Counted from the first letter of the stretch, positions 1 through 14,066 are shown. The stretch is 64,000 bases of DNA from Perca fluviatilis (GCF_010015445.1 NC_053127.1:24654745-24718744); one strand, 5' to 3'. Notes: generated by a model not told the origin, from the letters alone. Translations and numbers: made by a program.

Positions 1-3000
1 ATAGTCCAGACTGTCAGTTGGACTATCATTCTGCCCATTACACACACACAATGACTGCAGCATGATCTAAACTTCTAGTGGCTCGGCTCTGAAAAACAGA
101 GCTGGGAACAGTATTGATCTCAGTCAGAATTATAGATCACCTTGTCTGAATGAGTGATGAAGCTGTCGGGACTGTTGCTTTCACCTGACATGCACCCACA
201 TTAAAAATCCTGATCCCTGAATTTCAATGCAGCAGTAACATGATGTTTACAATCATAGTCTATCACAGTTAACATACCGGTATACACAAAGATCTGATGA
301 ATCTCTTGGAGAATATATATATATATATATATTTTTTTTTTAACATAGTCAGTGGTTCATTCGTCTGGTTCACCTCGGAAAATGAATCAGATTTTTGTTT
401 CTGGCATGTGAAATGAATTTCTTCATCTCAAATAAAAGCAGAACTAATCACACTGTGACAAACACATCAAAGGTGTCTCTACTGATTTAAAAGGCCTGTC
501 ATGCAGACGCCTTGTTTTCTCATCCTCAGCCTATTCGCTGAGCCTCAGCTAATATTGATGCTCTTCATGTGATACTGCTGATAGAAAATAAAGCACTGGT
601 GGATGCCGGGCTTTTTCTCCTGAAAGCGCCGCATCTTCCTCAGTGCGTGGAGAGACCACTGAGGGGCAGCAGAATTACACGCCTACACTTTTGTTCACCG
701 TTTGCCCCAAATGCACCGTAGTGCTCCGACTTCATTAATCCTGCTGACTTGTACCTAAGTGACCTAGAAGGATCCCGGTGCCGATATGCTGAGTGTGTGG
801 TCGAGTGAAAATGTGGAATGGAAAAGCCTGGTTGTTTATAATAAACAGAAAGTACACGCTCTTTTGCTCCAGTATCCAGTTATGGGATGTCAGCAGATGC
901 TATACAGTATGGGAAGTGAATGCCTCTTTGATGCGATGGTTCACCATATAATTAGAAGTGATATTAAAATACTGAGATAAATATTATCAGGTAAAAAAAT
1001 ATTTTCCCACCAAATATATTACAAAAAAATAAATGCCCAATGAAACAGGGAAAACAAGTCATATAACAATTCAGTTTATTTTATTTATTTTCCAGACAGA
1101 CACATCAATTTCTGGACCACAGTAGAGGATGGAAACCTTTCACAGACATTTTTTGTCAATATTATTATTTGAAAATACAAATATAAAATTAGACTTTCCA
1201 CATTTGATATGTGAGAGACCCCCATCCATTAATATTATTATCATTATTATTATTATTTTTTTTAGTACATTTTACAACAGGGCTTAAGCAAGCCATATGA
1301 TAACCTGAAAGATGCTTTCAGATGTCAGTCAAGTCTGTCTGTCTCTCGCCATAAAAAGTCGGTTAACATAAAAAAAGGGGCAAGTGTTAGGAATGGGCAG
1401 ACAGCAGTGAAGAGAGCTCTGTGCTCTGCCTGCAGAAACCTCACACTGCCGTCCATGCAGTCTGAAGAGCTTCCAGGCTCCCCTCTAGGCCATGCGGTCT
1501 GCTCCAAACTCGACAACACGCCAGGGGTGAACTCTCGTATTGGTGAACGTAAGCTAATAATGACTATATGTAGCTGTGTGAGGAATATTCTGTATACAGC
1601 TGAGGTCTCCAGTCTAATATTGTTCAGACAAGATGAATGAGTGAAAACTGCAAATATATATTCATCTATCCGAATATATATTGCAACTGCATGTATATAT
1701 TTAGCAATGAGCATGGGTGAGATGGCGATGGTTTGGACTGAAAAGGAAATTCACCCTAAAACACGACAGTACATTTGTGCTATTTCTGTCACCTTGGAGA
1801 GTTCAGTCTAGATTTGTGAACATGAACGCATCTTTGTCATATATCCTGAAACAAGAGATCCAACACTAGAAATGGTGGTGTTATAGTGAGAGTCACTTTG
1901 TGGACTGGGAGACTAACTTTGTGGTCACTGTGACGGTATCCAGTATCTCTCATGAGATAAGGGCACATTGTCTGGTTTAAAACCATTAGCACCACTATGA
2001 ATAAGCCTCTTTTGGGTATAAATGCTCAAGAACGTTCAATGAGCCTTCAAAGTCAGTCTAATTAATTGGAAATGGAGCAGAGCCTGAACCAGTCTTCGTC
2101 TGATGTCCCAGCTTTAGGCAGACAGCTGTTCTTATCCATAGAACAGATTTGAATCCAAGACGACAGAAATCTCATAAGTGTGTGTGGTTTCAGGGTTGGG
2201 CTTTCCCACAGCGGATGGGATAAATTGTTTGGCCATTGCCTAGCACTTGCCTCAAGATTCAAGTTTAAATGGATACGGTAGTACACTACAAATGTCAACA
2301 CCTTCCAGGTTGACTTTTTTTCTTTTTTGATAATTTTTTTTTTCTTAAACCAAGACCCCTTCCCTCTCCCCAAATGGATACGCTAGTCAACTAAGATGTG
2401 TAACATTCATCAGCTGTAAACTGCTGTCAGTTTGAGATAAAATGAAATTACAGCAACAGAGCCATGCTACCTTAAAGTCCAAGCTACAGGATCACAAAAC
2501 GATACACGAGTCCATTTTTATATTGTGTGAGGGGAAAATGAGCGATTTCATTATAGTCTTTTAGCCACCAGGCGCTGCAAAAGTGAGAAAAACAAAATCA
2601 TATATTTCATACTTGTTGCACTGTTATTTGTTTTTCAGATGAAATGGCAGCATAATTGGAATCAACTACAGCTCCTAATGAGCTTCTTGTATCGGTTTGT
2701 AGGTGGTTTGAGTTATACTTTATTTGATAAAATATTCAGATGAAAAAAGGGACATGCTACAAATGAACAGGAGGAACACTTTCTTTTATCTTTACACAAA
2801 AGTTGGTGCATTTAAAGACTCCTATTATAATTGTTGTTTTTCTACTGTTGAGCTATTTTCTGACACTAAAATGTGCAAATGAGGCAAACATAAGCATTAA
2901 TATTTGGAGCATGTTATTTTTTGTTTTACAATAAAGTATTTTTAGCTTTCCTTAGTTTTTCAAATACTAAACTTTTCCTGTATTGTCCAATGTGATTGAT

Positions 3001-6000
3001 TACTTTTATCATTTTACAATAAAGTTTAATATTATTTGACTTGCATTACATGTGGACATTGTCTTTTCTTAAAAATAATACAATGTTGTGTATACATGCT
3101 GGATTCATTGGAATATTGTGTCTAACAAAGCTGCCATTACTGTACATACTGTATGTAATTTGACAGTCTATACTGGATGAGAAAAATTTAATAGACACTA
3201 ATGTTATTGATTTAACAATATTCAATTTTAAGACCCCATGAGGTGAAATAAATGAAATAACTGTTATAGAACCTAAATTATGTTTAATTGAGATTATACT
3301 CAAAAAACATAACTGTGTGCCCAGCTTGAGGCTTTATAATAGGCTTTTTTTTTTTTTTTTTTTTTTGCTTGAACACAGCTGCGTGTGTAATTCTAACAGG
3401 TCTGAATTCTGGACATCCTTTGACATGGTATTTTGAGGGAACTTTGAGCTTTTAATTTAAGTTTTGATCTAATCTTTTCTGCTCTTATTTAGGTTAGCAA
3501 TGAATCACAGCGTTAGGGGGCTGGTCCAACGTCAGGACATGAGTTTGATCTTTTCTATTAATCAGCCCTGATACACACCAGCAGCTGCTTATAATCCTTT
3601 GGAGCCAGAGGTCTTCGCAGGAGGGCTTTTTCATTTTTACAGTCTCTTATACGCCTCTATAATGTTAATATGTGTGAACAACATTGATTACGGATTTAAA
3701 ACAAAAACTAGTTCCCGGAATCTAAGATTAAAATTATTAGACTAACTGATGAAGTTTTGAGAGAAACAAGAGATCAAAAACAGTATTATTTAAAAATACC
3801 TATGCCAGTGGCATCTGGGATATTTCCAAAGTGTACAAACATTAAAAGATATAGCACTGTGACTGATGTTACGACTAGTGTGGTAATCATTGGTATGTTT
3901 CTTAAAATATGAACTATTTTTTTTTTACATGAAATCGTTGTCCATGACTATAGCTTGTGTCCCTCTTAAAAAAAGAATCAAATAATAACAGTTTTGCATA
4001 TCTAGCGTTAGCATTTAAGGTAGTATGGCACACCCCTTTTAAAACATTCAAGGGTGGGGATCCAAATAATGCCTTGTGTACAATTCCATCTTACGGCAAC
4101 GGCTTCTCTTTTGTTCATCCATGAGAGCTTTGGTTAGCTGAAACCATGTGAGAGTGGCAAAAACCAAACCAAAAAATAAAACATACAGGGAATAAATTAC
4201 AATGAACCTCTATCAAAATAATTGTCTGCAAATATCAGAATGACATGAGATCATTGAGAGAAAGGTCTATCTTGACTGGTCCTAAATCCACTATTCACTA
4301 CAAGTATTATATTAATGAGTGCTATATAACATCTACTTTGTAATTACAGGAGATAGAAAAAGAGCGCGAGAGGGAGAGGGGTAAATATGAGAGAAAGGAG
4401 AGGTAGAGCAAGGGAGAACAACAAAGACCACTACACTGGTATCAAAGACAGCACTCTGTTTACAAGTTAACTGTGATTTCTTTACACACTAATGAAATAC
4501 ATGAATGATCAACAAAAGAAGGAGGATCTCTGAGGATGGGGGATGGAAAGAGAGAAAGCAATGGATGCACAGTACATTTTAATAGTATATTACAATTATT
4601 AATATATAAACCACAAAGTATCAATAAAACTCTGATTAAACTTGAAATCAGCAAAGAAGCATCTTTCTTTTTTTTTCTCTTTTTTTATAGTTTTGTATTT
4701 CTTATTTTCTTTTACATTTGAACATTACAAGGTTTTTTTTTTCTCTTTAAATTATTACTTGCTCACACCTCCATATCATTTACTTTAGAAGTATCCAGCA
4801 TATTTCTTTACCTGGTTGTTTTGAAATAAAAGAAATGAGACAAAAAGTGGGTAAAATGAAAACAACAGATACACCTGCAGCAGGTAAAGTACTTCAGAAA
4901 ACACACCATTCATTCCATTAATGACTTTAAAAACCCGACTGGAGCATATTATTATTAAATGTTTGTCATGAGTTAAATCATTACCACACACACGTGTAAA
5001 ACCTGGTGCAGCGACAGAGAGTGAATATTTCAGTGTCATATTTTAACCCTGTATAAATATCTTTAGATGAGACATAGCTCTAATATATAAAGAGATCCAA
5101 GTGTACACATATCAGTTACTACTTCCCAAGCTGTTAACTCACCTCAAAACTCTGAAGCGTTTGTCTAGTCGAGAATACATTAACCCAAAAATCCTTCATA
5201 CTATCCTAAAGCACAGGGCCGTTTTTATTTTTTTTAAAAGCCGACATATACATGTGCAAATAGGAAAATGGCCTGTACTTTACTACTCACAGTGCATTTA
5301 TGATTCCTCGCTTTATTACCTTTCAGTGTTTTCATTTATTTTGCCACTAGAATAAATTAAACCTGCCAATAGAACTCACAAAGGCTGAGGTATGGTATCA
5401 AAATGTTTACTTTTCCTAATTCATTCATAAAAGAACGGATTCAGAGAACAAGCATTACATAAAGGCTCTAGCACAGAGCCCAGATAATTGTGTTCCAAAA
5501 AAACGAATCAGGAACAAGCAGGATGAAACAAACAATAACATACAACTAACAAGTTCCTCTCAGGAGTATAAAAGTGTCAGGATGCACAGAGCACTGTAAA
5601 ATGCCTGGTTCAAGTTCTAATCTCCACATCTAAGTACAGTGTGCTTTGGATTACATCTTCTTTTTGTTTCTCTCTCTCTCTCTCTCTCTTTGAAATGATA
5701 CTGATATCTTAACAGTTAGACAAAAGATACCAATCAGGCTCTTTTTTTTTATTTCTTAAAACTGTATTGAACTAACTCACCGTTTGTAAATTTGCTGGTA
5801 TGACACTTGTAAAATTATTCAGCTTCAGTATTTACAGAGCAAGTGTGTTCTGTTTGTCTCTGGGGTCATTTATACTGTCTTCCAGCAGAAAAAGTATAAT
5901 AATAACTGTTTACAGCTTTTTCTTCTATTCACACGCTATAACATGATCTTTTGACACACCATCACAAAAATATGCTATTCTCTCACTGAGTTGGTTATAT

Positions 6001-6219
6001 GCAGTGACTGGAATAATATGTACAGCTACATTTCTTTTTCTCAAGTTTGAATTCACAATGTAGTTATATGAAATTTGTTATACCATATATATTTATTTCT
6101 AAACAACAAAAACAACACTTATAAAAAAGGACCATAAAAATATTGGAGTCCTCTTTGTATTGCCCAAAAATAGGTAATTATGGCTAACAATGAGACATCA
6201 CAAGAAAGAAAACAGCTAC
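1..6219. other. AT-rich region: possible distal msi2 3' UTR and downstream intergenic DNA
   Basis: No coding exon of any recognised family is visible on either strand. The sequence holds short low-complexity runs: (AT)n near 313-332, an ATT-rich run near 1228-1262, a 22-bp T run at 3345-3366, a purine-rich run around 4360-4420 and (TC)n at 5669-5690. Minus-strand AATAAA motifs recur between about 4 and 6.2 kb, compatible with a long Musashi 3' UTR. I see no promoter or neighbouring gene. Confidence 0.5.
5669..5690. repeat. (TC)n microsatellite
   Basis: Eleven TC units, possibly inside the msi2 3' UTR, where it would be (GA)n in the mRNA. Confidence 0.93.
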
Positions 6220-6780
6220 TAAGATTTATTACTTAGATACCCTCTTTAAATTTTTCTTAAAATTTTTTTTTTTCTTCTCCGAATCTCTCCACGCTGAGCT
6301 TCTTTTATTTTTGTGGAAAGACTGATTGGAACATCCAATCATTTCTCCTTTACACCACAAAGATGAAGACATGACTTGCAGATATTCTTGGCTATGACCC
6401 CCGCACTTCAAACAAAATCCATTTACACAAATATATACTATAAGATCAAATCAAATGACACAAAATTAAGATTAAAACTAAAATGACTCTCTAAAAACGA
6501 ATCAAAACAAAAGCTAACAGAGGAAGGAAATTGGTGAATGAAATCGACGTGAAACATCATACCAAACCAGGTTGTAAAGTTATAGGAGGTTTGGATTATA
6601 GTACAGCAGTTGTTATTTTTCTGAGATGACTAACGTTTTTCTTTTCTTCTTCATATGGTTCCGACTTTCGTTCTTTTTGCCTGGGTGACACTGTAGTGCT
6701 TGAAGTTGGATAGCATCACCTGCACACAAAGCCAATTAGAAACTTCGTCCTGTCTTTCCTGGGCCACCAGTTATACTCTG
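6220..6780 (-). other. probable start of msi2 terminal 3' UTR exon (3' end not determined)
   Basis: A very strong acceptor lies at 6781-6782: a long T-rich tract, then TTTATCACCCAG on the minus strand. The following CAG makes it a tandem CAGCAG acceptor. The next bases include CCCAGGAAAGACAGGACGAAG and then TTTCTAATTGGC, which resemble a stretch I recall from mammalian MSI2 3' UTRs. The first minus-strand AATAAA motifs after the acceptor are at 6309-6304 and 6230-6225, but more occur further on, so the true poly(A) site may be anywhere down to about 4 kb. The lower coordinate given here is a minimum, not a called end. Confidence 0.45.
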
Positions 6781-7865
6781 CTGGGTGATAAAGAAAAACA
6801 AAAAAGGATGGCAACAGCATTAGAAACCATTCATTTCATTTGCATAAATCCTGACCGTAAATATTGTACTCACAGTGACATTTAATGACAGACATTTCTG
6901 GTTATTAATCATTAATAAGACTTCCAAATTATTATTTTGGATGCCTACTGAGGCACAATAGTGTTAACAAATGTGACCGCAATTATCATTAATAGCAGCA
7001 GGTCAAAACTTGCTGGTCCATGTATGTCACATTTTAAAAAGTGAATACTTCTTTAGTTACACCACTTGTTAACTTAGCAATCATGTTCACACTACTGTCG
7101 AGTCTTGTAATAGTTGTAATGCTTAGCTGGGTTAATAGCTTAGCGGAAAAAACGCCATTAAACTATCATTTAAACCCATGTGTGCACAATGAGTTCAACA
7201 CACGAACACACATCACATCTACAAAAACGAGCTGCAAGCAGACGAAAAGCTCGAGACATTTTGAATGTACTACTGCACGTACAGTATGAGAAGCAATGTT
7301 ATAGCAATAAAGATGAGTTACAGTGACAATATAAACATGATGAAACTGAAATATTTGGTTCCTAATAGACATTTACTGCTTGGTTAATATTTAATGATTC
7401 AAGGCCAGTGACTTGTTAGTAAAAAGTTTTGGATTTTATTTAAGTCCTAGCGGTGGAGAAGTGTGAGTCTGTCCTCAGAAAATAACGTATAAGACTTCTT
7501 TTTTTTGGATGGAAACATTTCAAAATGTTAAAAATAAAAAAAAAGACTGGTACTGGTAGTATGTGTGTGTGTGTGTGACTGAGGTATACACATTTCCCAC
7601 AGTGAATCACACCAACAAGCTGATCATAATTCCATTGGTTTAAATCAATGATAATCTTTTCTCCCGTCATCATACAGACCACATCGCCAACAGAGGCCTC
7701 CTGATTTATGAAGACGTAAACCTTCGTCACACTCACCCTTTACTACCAGCTCTGTCATCTTGAGGGAGGCGGATAAACAAAGAATGATGTGAAGATCAAC
7801 ATGTATTAGATGAACATGTATTAGAGAGAGACTGATAGAAATGCACAGTAAATAAAATGCAATAC
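6781..7865 (-). other. putative intron within msi2 3' UTR
   Basis: This stretch lies between the donor at 7866 and the acceptor at 6780. It contains the candidate 22-nt microexon and a short (TG)n run at 7562-7577. The short open frames here show no family resemblance. Confidence 0.4.
7737..7758 (-). other. candidate 22-nt microexon in the 3' UTR intron
   Basis: On the minus strand a pyrimidine-rich tract and CCTCCCTCAAG are followed by ATGACAGAGCTGGTAGTAAA and then GG|GTGAGT, a consensus donor. The two canonical sites bound only 22 bases. It could be an optional 3' UTR microexon of msi2 or a chance pair of sites. No protein match supports it as coding. Confidence 0.2.
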
Positions 7866-7894
7866 CTCTGATGAGATGGCAACCGGCCACCTGT
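7866..7894 (-). other. msi2 3' UTR, first segment, with a splice donor
   Basis: After the stop the minus strand runs 29 bases to a plausible donor, CAGAG|GTATTG. A junction 29 bases past the stop is closer than the roughly 50-55 nt usually needed to trigger nonsense-mediated decay, so an intron here would be tolerated. The segment CAGGTGGCCGGTTGCCATCT resembles what I recall of mammalian MSI2 just after the stop, which also ends at an exon junction; this is memory, not an alignment. If the donor is unused, the 3' UTR simply continues downstream. Confidence 0.5.
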
Positions 7895-7936
7895 TCAATG
7901 GTATCCATTTGTAAAAGCTGTCGCAATCAACGGGCC
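7895..7936 (-). CDS. msi2: msi2 last coding exon portion, ending NGYH-stop
   Basis: Fourteen codons on the minus strand read GPLIATAFTNGYH and a TGA stop (7897-7895). This is the exact conserved C-terminus of vertebrate Musashi proteins. The acceptor is ACACTTTTAG before GGCCCG. Phase 0 matches the exit of the exon ending at 11614. With the five upstream exons the total is 687 coding bases (228 residues plus stop) in a single frame, which confirms the splice model. The piece is far too short to stand out as an open reading frame on its own. The exon continues past the stop into 3' UTR. Confidence 0.93.
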   Translation of the reverse strand, partial: GPLIATAFTNGYH

Positions 7937-10900
7937 CTAAAAGTGTACAGTTAGTGCTGTTGTCAGTATGCATTTCATGGAAAGAAAAAGTGAGTATCAT
8001 ATCATGAATGTGAACGTTTTGATTCAGTTTGATCATGTTCAGTAGCAGAGCACGAGACTTTTGCCATATATATATATATATTATACAAGTGCATTGCATA
8101 TTCTTGTAAAAGAGAAACAGTGCACGCTGCAAAATGACTAAAACAAGGACTCATTTTAAAAGATGTTAAAAAGAGTTAGAAATACTTTATGAAGTTGATA
8201 AATCATTCAAGATACAGTAACTTAATTTTATGTTCAATGCCAACGTAGTTCTCAGGTTATAATAAGCTCAGTGACAAATAGTGTAAACAAAAATATGTGG
8301 AGGAGACAATAAAACACACACAATCCCCATCCATGCTAACATACACAGTTTATCTAATCTCAAAGCATGCAGAGAATAGGATCACAAAAGCCCCTCAGTG
8401 AGATCAGTGTGTTTTTGTGTATTGAATAATTATTATTATTATTATTATTATTATTATGTAGCTCATGTTGCTGCTGACAGGTCTGCAGAAATCCTCGGAT
8501 TGAAAAGAGAAGCACTTTTAACAGCAATTATCTGTCTTTATCACCTCAATCACCTAATTACACTCTAATTGTCTTGCATAAAAAACAGTTAAGTTCATTA
8601 CTGCTTCTTTACAGTGGCTGTTTTGATATTGGCTAAAGGGATTAATAAAATCACTGCAGCATAAGACTGAGCAACAAATCAGTGACTCTGAAGTCATCCA
8701 TGAGGACCTGACTTATGATGATCTTACATGTATTCAGTTCAACAGCATCCTCGGTAAAAATAATGAATTATAAAGCACATTTTAGTTCTGAATCATTTCC
8801 CATTTTAATGTTCTGAATAAAGAGATCATCTCGCCGAGAGCAGAGAGCCGCAGGGCTGCTGCATCACCTCTCTGCTTTATTGCACTCTGTTTGATTCACT
8901 GGGTAATTCTCAAGTGGTGATTTAGTACGTGGTATCATAGGCACAATTTGACATTCTGTGAGGAAATCACAAAACCTGGCCTGTATTATATGGGTAAAAG
9001 ACAGTATATTCTACACCGATCTGTTCTATAAATCTGCCTTTTTAGGTAAATATGATGAAAAGACAAACATTTCTGGTCAGATATGATGGTATTTGTTGCA
9101 TTCAAAGACTTTTACATTCTCTAACTCAGTATGGTTACAAACTGTTGCAATAATGGAAACAAATCACCTCATTTCCATCTGTAAACTATCTGCTGGTAAA
9201 TCGGCTTTGAAAATGAGCTGGCCTGGTCTTTCATAACAAATATTTTGCTTCCTACACTGAGACCAACAGATTATCGCAGATAGCCAGTGGACCTAAAACA
9301 ATTAATAAGAGAGGCTTTGCTTAGAAAGCAAAAGCCAATAAAACGCATTTCTCTGCTTAGCTCTGTCTTTGTTTGGATATAATAAATCAATTACACATAT
9401 TTACTCATATTAGAATGAGCCATTTCATCTTCTCATGAGCTATTTTGCACATTTGCTCGCTGTGACACTATCCCACACTCAGCAACATTGCTGCTGTGTA
9501 AGTTTCACATTCATTTCATCCTTGCTAAGCTGTTAAACTTAGTCCTACTGATTCTATGTAACGCACAAACTGATAACTCTCACGTGTTATTTCTCAAAAA
9601 AAAGAGATGAAACCACAATGTGTGATTCCAAAACACAAAGTAAGTCACAATTTACCATAAAATTCCATAACGAGACAGAATAATAAACATGTCTTTAACT
9701 CAACTTAAAAAAGAAATACAATAATAATTTAAAGAAATACCACAAACGACTCAAATTACTCTTAATCTTTCTCGTACTTTCTCTTGGAAATTGGAAATTC
9801 AAAATAATGAGGTGAACTATATTTATATTTTGGAAAGAATGTCTTCACCCTGTAGTCTTGCAGTGTTTGCTTGCAGTACTAATGGGCTTGTTGTTATTCC
9901 ACCTCACTTAAGCCATGCATTAATTAGCTTCTTTAAGAAAAGCAGGTGCTATTTTCATAACCTATACTGTGTCACTCAGTTCAGTCATGTAAAACAGTAC
10001 AAACATGCCCCAACAAGCCTGGCAGTGAGTCGAAGAACATAGCCCCGCTGCACCTTGCTAGAGGCCATACAATTCCAATGCTAACATTTTGGATTAATTA
10101 TTCAGTGAGGTCCAGGGTAGACCAACACACAAGCACAATAAACAAATCACTGATTGAGTCTTTTTTTGGGGAGTGTGAACCTTGTCCCTTTCGTTGACAA
10201 CAAGGTCTGGACATAAGAACAAATCTCTGAGCTACTACCTAAATAACACTATTTTAATTTGACTGGATTTAGATGCTAATATTTGAGAATTCTGGGTTAT
10301 ACAGCATGCAGTCTTTGCCTGTTCTTAGCTAAGTTAGCAATACTATAACATTCATAACATAACTAGATCATGTTGCAATTATGAATCACTAATGATTTAC
10401 ATACTTGAACCATTTTAAGTGGCTGCGCACACAGTTATTAAAGTAAGTATACAAAATAAGATTGGAATTTGGTCTATGACTGCCATTGACCTCAAAACTG
10501 AGATGGATGAAATATATAAAAAAAATGTCTTCATAGGAGAAGTGATTATTCTTAAACACTGTACATTAATACTTAATAATATTCTCATCACTGCATACAT
10601 TATAATGTGTTATAAACCACTTATTAAATGTTTATATACTGCTTATACATGCTAAATAAGATAGCTTTATTATCTCAGCTTGGTTTAAGTTAAATTATTG
10701 GCTTTTAGATGATCTCTCCAATACTTGGGGTTATAATAAAAGAGCAAATTATATTCCCAAATTTCTATTAAGCACCACTATCTTGCCAGGCTATGTCTTC
10801 ATTGTCACTGGGGCCTTCCAAGCATGTTTGTAATGGCTTCTTTTTAAATACAGTGAAAGCAAAAGGCAGGATTTGCTGAACATAAACTAAACTGACCCAC

Positions 10901-11613
10901 AGGACAAGACAGACATCTCAGTATATTCACATAGTCAGGCTGAGAACACCTTTTTGTTACTGCCACCTCTACTAGCCCTGCTAGTCGTACACTTATGAGT
11001 TGACACGGCAATTGGCAGCTTACTGATCGGCAAGAGGAAAAGTGCAACAGCACCTGGCTGAGCTGCTACACCTGGACAAGGACACTGGGAGTAACAAAAT
11101 CCTGCTTGGAAGCATTGTCCTAGTGACGGAGCAAACTCAAGCCCTGGGACAGATGGGTTTCTAAAAATAAAGGAAATTTGTTCTGGGAAGGTGACACAGA
11201 GGCTGGAGCGAGGTGATTTGTGCAACAGCTAAGGGGAATAAACATTTGCATTTGACACAGATAACTTTGAGAGCTAAGACAGGGTTTACCCTGATGTACA
11301 AAATGCTTATGGGACCTCTGAACTCAATGACAGTAGAAACCTCTGTGCAATGAAATAATCCAAACTCTTAGACTCTCCTGAATGGTTGCTTTGATTTAGG
11401 ATATTTTGATCTAGTCAGTGGAGGAGTATAAAGTCCTATAATAAGTAAGCTCTACTCCTTACCATAAAAAGTCTAGTGTTACGGAGCATCACAATCATAT
11501 GCAGCGTGCATTGGCTTAGTGTCTGATTTTAGTGGTGGTATTCTGACACAGAAGAGACAAATGCAGTCAAGGTACAGTCAGATATGACAGGCAGTCTACA
11601 TCTGAGTACTCAC
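7937..11613 (-). other. msi2 intron before last coding exon
   Basis: A 3.7-kb intron bounded by ATCACA|GTGAGT and TTTTAG|GGC. It holds (AT)n at 8065-8082 and (TTA)n at 8427-8457. The stretch 8500-9480 is AT-rich, lacks recognisable repeats and has many ATTA/TAAT homeodomain-like cores, so it may be conserved regulatory DNA. No coding exon is seen. Confidence 0.75.
8427..8457. repeat. (TTA)n microsatellite
   Basis: About ten TTA units in the intron preceding the last coding exon. Confidence 0.95.
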
Positions 11614-11768
11614 TGTGATGCTGGGGCCAAACCCAGAGCCAGGCTGAGGGCTAGCAGCACTGATGTAGTTGCCCACAGCTGAATCCTGGCTGCTAGGTCC
11701 GTACAGGTCAGCAACAGGCCCTGGACTGTTAGCACCAGGGAAACCTCCGGGCCTTGATGGGTTGGCGC
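11614..11768 (-). CDS. msi2: msi2 coding exon: [11 protein letters not shown] segment (155 bp)
   Basis: The exon encodes [20 protein letters not shown], then [16 protein letters not shown], then [15 protein letters not shown]. This is the strongly conserved C-terminal block shared by vertebrate Musashi-1 and Musashi-2. The acceptor is TTTGTATGCAG before GCGCCAAC, with a pyrimidine-rich run upstream. The donor is ATCACA|GTGAGT. The exon is two bases plus 51 codons, so it enters in phase 1 and leaves in phase 0. Its entry phase matches the exits of all three upstream cassettes and of the internal donor at 29161, which allows many isoforms. It joins in frame to the last coding exon to read SIT-GPLIATAF. 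Confidence 0.95.
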
Positions 11769-13229
11769 CTGCATACAAACACAGCAGGGAGCAGAGCAGC
11801 TCAGAAACACCCAACGACCATCAGTACAATTCGTACTTGCTGTGACTCAAAAGGAAACATTTAAATCAAAAGAACACATTACTGGATTCATGTTTGTCTC
11901 CAAGGACTTGCTTATAGTTCATATCACAGATATGTACTGCTTATAGAACTATTGGATTTCAACCGACAAAATGGTGTAGGATTCAGGTTTAACATGATTT
12001 CAAACCAGAGCCAAAATTTAAGGGTGAATCCAGTATTATATTCAGAATATATTCTACATGCTGTGTGTATTATGCATAGGAGTAACATTCACTTTGTCTA
12101 ATCATGCACAACACAAAACAAGCACACTGCTAGTAATATTTCCACCATGCTAATAAACTAGTAAGGTTGCAGTGTCAATGTTGCCATGCATAATGTGAAG
12201 GAGTACTTGTAAAAAAAACATCATTAGCTGTTGAGTAAGAAGAGTAACACAGGATTATTATATTACGGATTTTAGATTGCGCTTTTTGAACCCAGACATT
12301 TGATGCTACTTTATGCTTTCCTATATGACCTATGATTCATAGATACCGCCAAGCACCTATTAAAAATATTCTCCATAATTTCAGCTGTGTGCTTCAGCTT
12401 TTCAGTCTGCTGGTGTAACTTCAGGCATAAAGCAAAAGAGGTAGCGAGACATAAGGAGGCATAAGGGGGAAATATAAAAGCTTGACCCGACTTCATGTGC
12501 AGGACCAAACTCAGGGGGGATAAAAAAGAAATACTGTACATGACTTACCACCTTTGCCCTATGAGTAAGAGCAACTCAGACTAATAAATTGTCTCCAGAT
12601 GCCTACTAAAGGCGCATAACAGTGTCAATGCAGGAAAAAGAAACAGTCTGGGAGAAAAAAAAATGCAGTGATCTCTTAACAGCAATCTCCAGTGCTGTCA
12701 GCTTCACATAACCCTCCGTCTCACCCTCAAAGACAGACTGTGAAAAAAAAAAACTGTATTAAAAAGAAAAATCTTCCGACCATAGAAATATGCTCGATCT
12801 GGTGTATACATGAGCTCATGAGCCCTATGATGCCTGAGAGGAAGTCTTTGTAGAACAAGTGAAGAAGTATACAGTGTAACTGCAGGATATTCAATGTGTT
12901 GACGCACACAGTATACAAACTGTAACATTGTCACCATGTTTAACATATCACTGCTCCATCTATCTAAGCTATATTACACGTTAGGTTCATTAGAAGCACC
13001 TGAAAACATAGCCTAGATATCTGTGTAAAGCACATTATAAATATGAAGCCATCTCACAAAACACACATCTAGTGGAGTTGACACTGCTGTTTAACTGAAA
13101 GGACTTTAAACAGCGAGCAGCTTGTGCTCTTATCTTGGCTGCCAGCAGTAGGCTGGCTTATTATACAATTAAGGTTTTTTTCAGTTGAAATGGCAATCCT
13201 CATTTCCTACGACTGGTGCTTTTTATTAG

Positions 13230-13402
13230 GAGTGTGGCTCACCCCCGCCACTAAAAAGTTATGTATAAAGGCTTTAGGCCGCCCTACACGTTATTGTAGG
13301 CCCAGTTAATTTTATACAATATATGTAGTAGGAGGTCCCTGCTCCGTCTCTCTTTCAGTTAAGGGGTCCTTGGCTTAAAAAATGTTGAAGACCCCTGGAC
13401 TA
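13230..13402. repeat. decayed DNA-transposon end fragment
   Basis: GGGGTCCTTGGCTTAAAAAA and TTGAAGACCCCTGGACTAG look like one end of a fish hAT-type repeat. The matching opposite end is not seen. Confidence 0.35.
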
Positions 13403-14066
13403 GAGTGTTACTATTCATTTAGATATGTTTTATATAGAGAATGATAGTGCTAAGTCTTTCCTATGCTTCAATTTTATGGTACTTGTGGCTGAAAAGACTG
13501 GAGATAAAAATCATTTGATGCTAGGAGTGACGTCTGTGTGTGAAGTACTTAAAGAAAAATGGGAGGCCCTGAATGAATAAATGGCTAACTATACAGAACA
13601 CTGTGTGCTGCTTTGCCTGTGTCTTCCAAGTTATATTTGCTTCTTTCTAACTCACTTAAACGTAGTACTGAGGTACAGATGTAGGCACTGTGTACAAGAA
13701 AAGCATTTATCAATGAGATTTGCCTTCAAACAGCATATATCCTATTCTCCCTTTTAGGCTAGCAATCTGTGTGGTGCAATCTTCACCTGTGGACTGAGCA
13801 CTTTGTAAGGAGCAAGGCTGCACAGTAATGACATGAATGATGATGAATGAAATATGGGTAATCTATGACCTATGGCTGGTAATCATCATCATAAGGCACC
13901 TAATGTATACAAAAAATTCTCCTTATCTACTTACAAACACAATTCCAAATAAACAGTACCATTGTGTTTCCATTTACTATAATGTGCTCTCTCATTTTCA
14001 TATCATTAGGGTCAAGGTTGGCTACAAATATAAAGTCTATTTCACAGACAACAAGCACATAAATTA

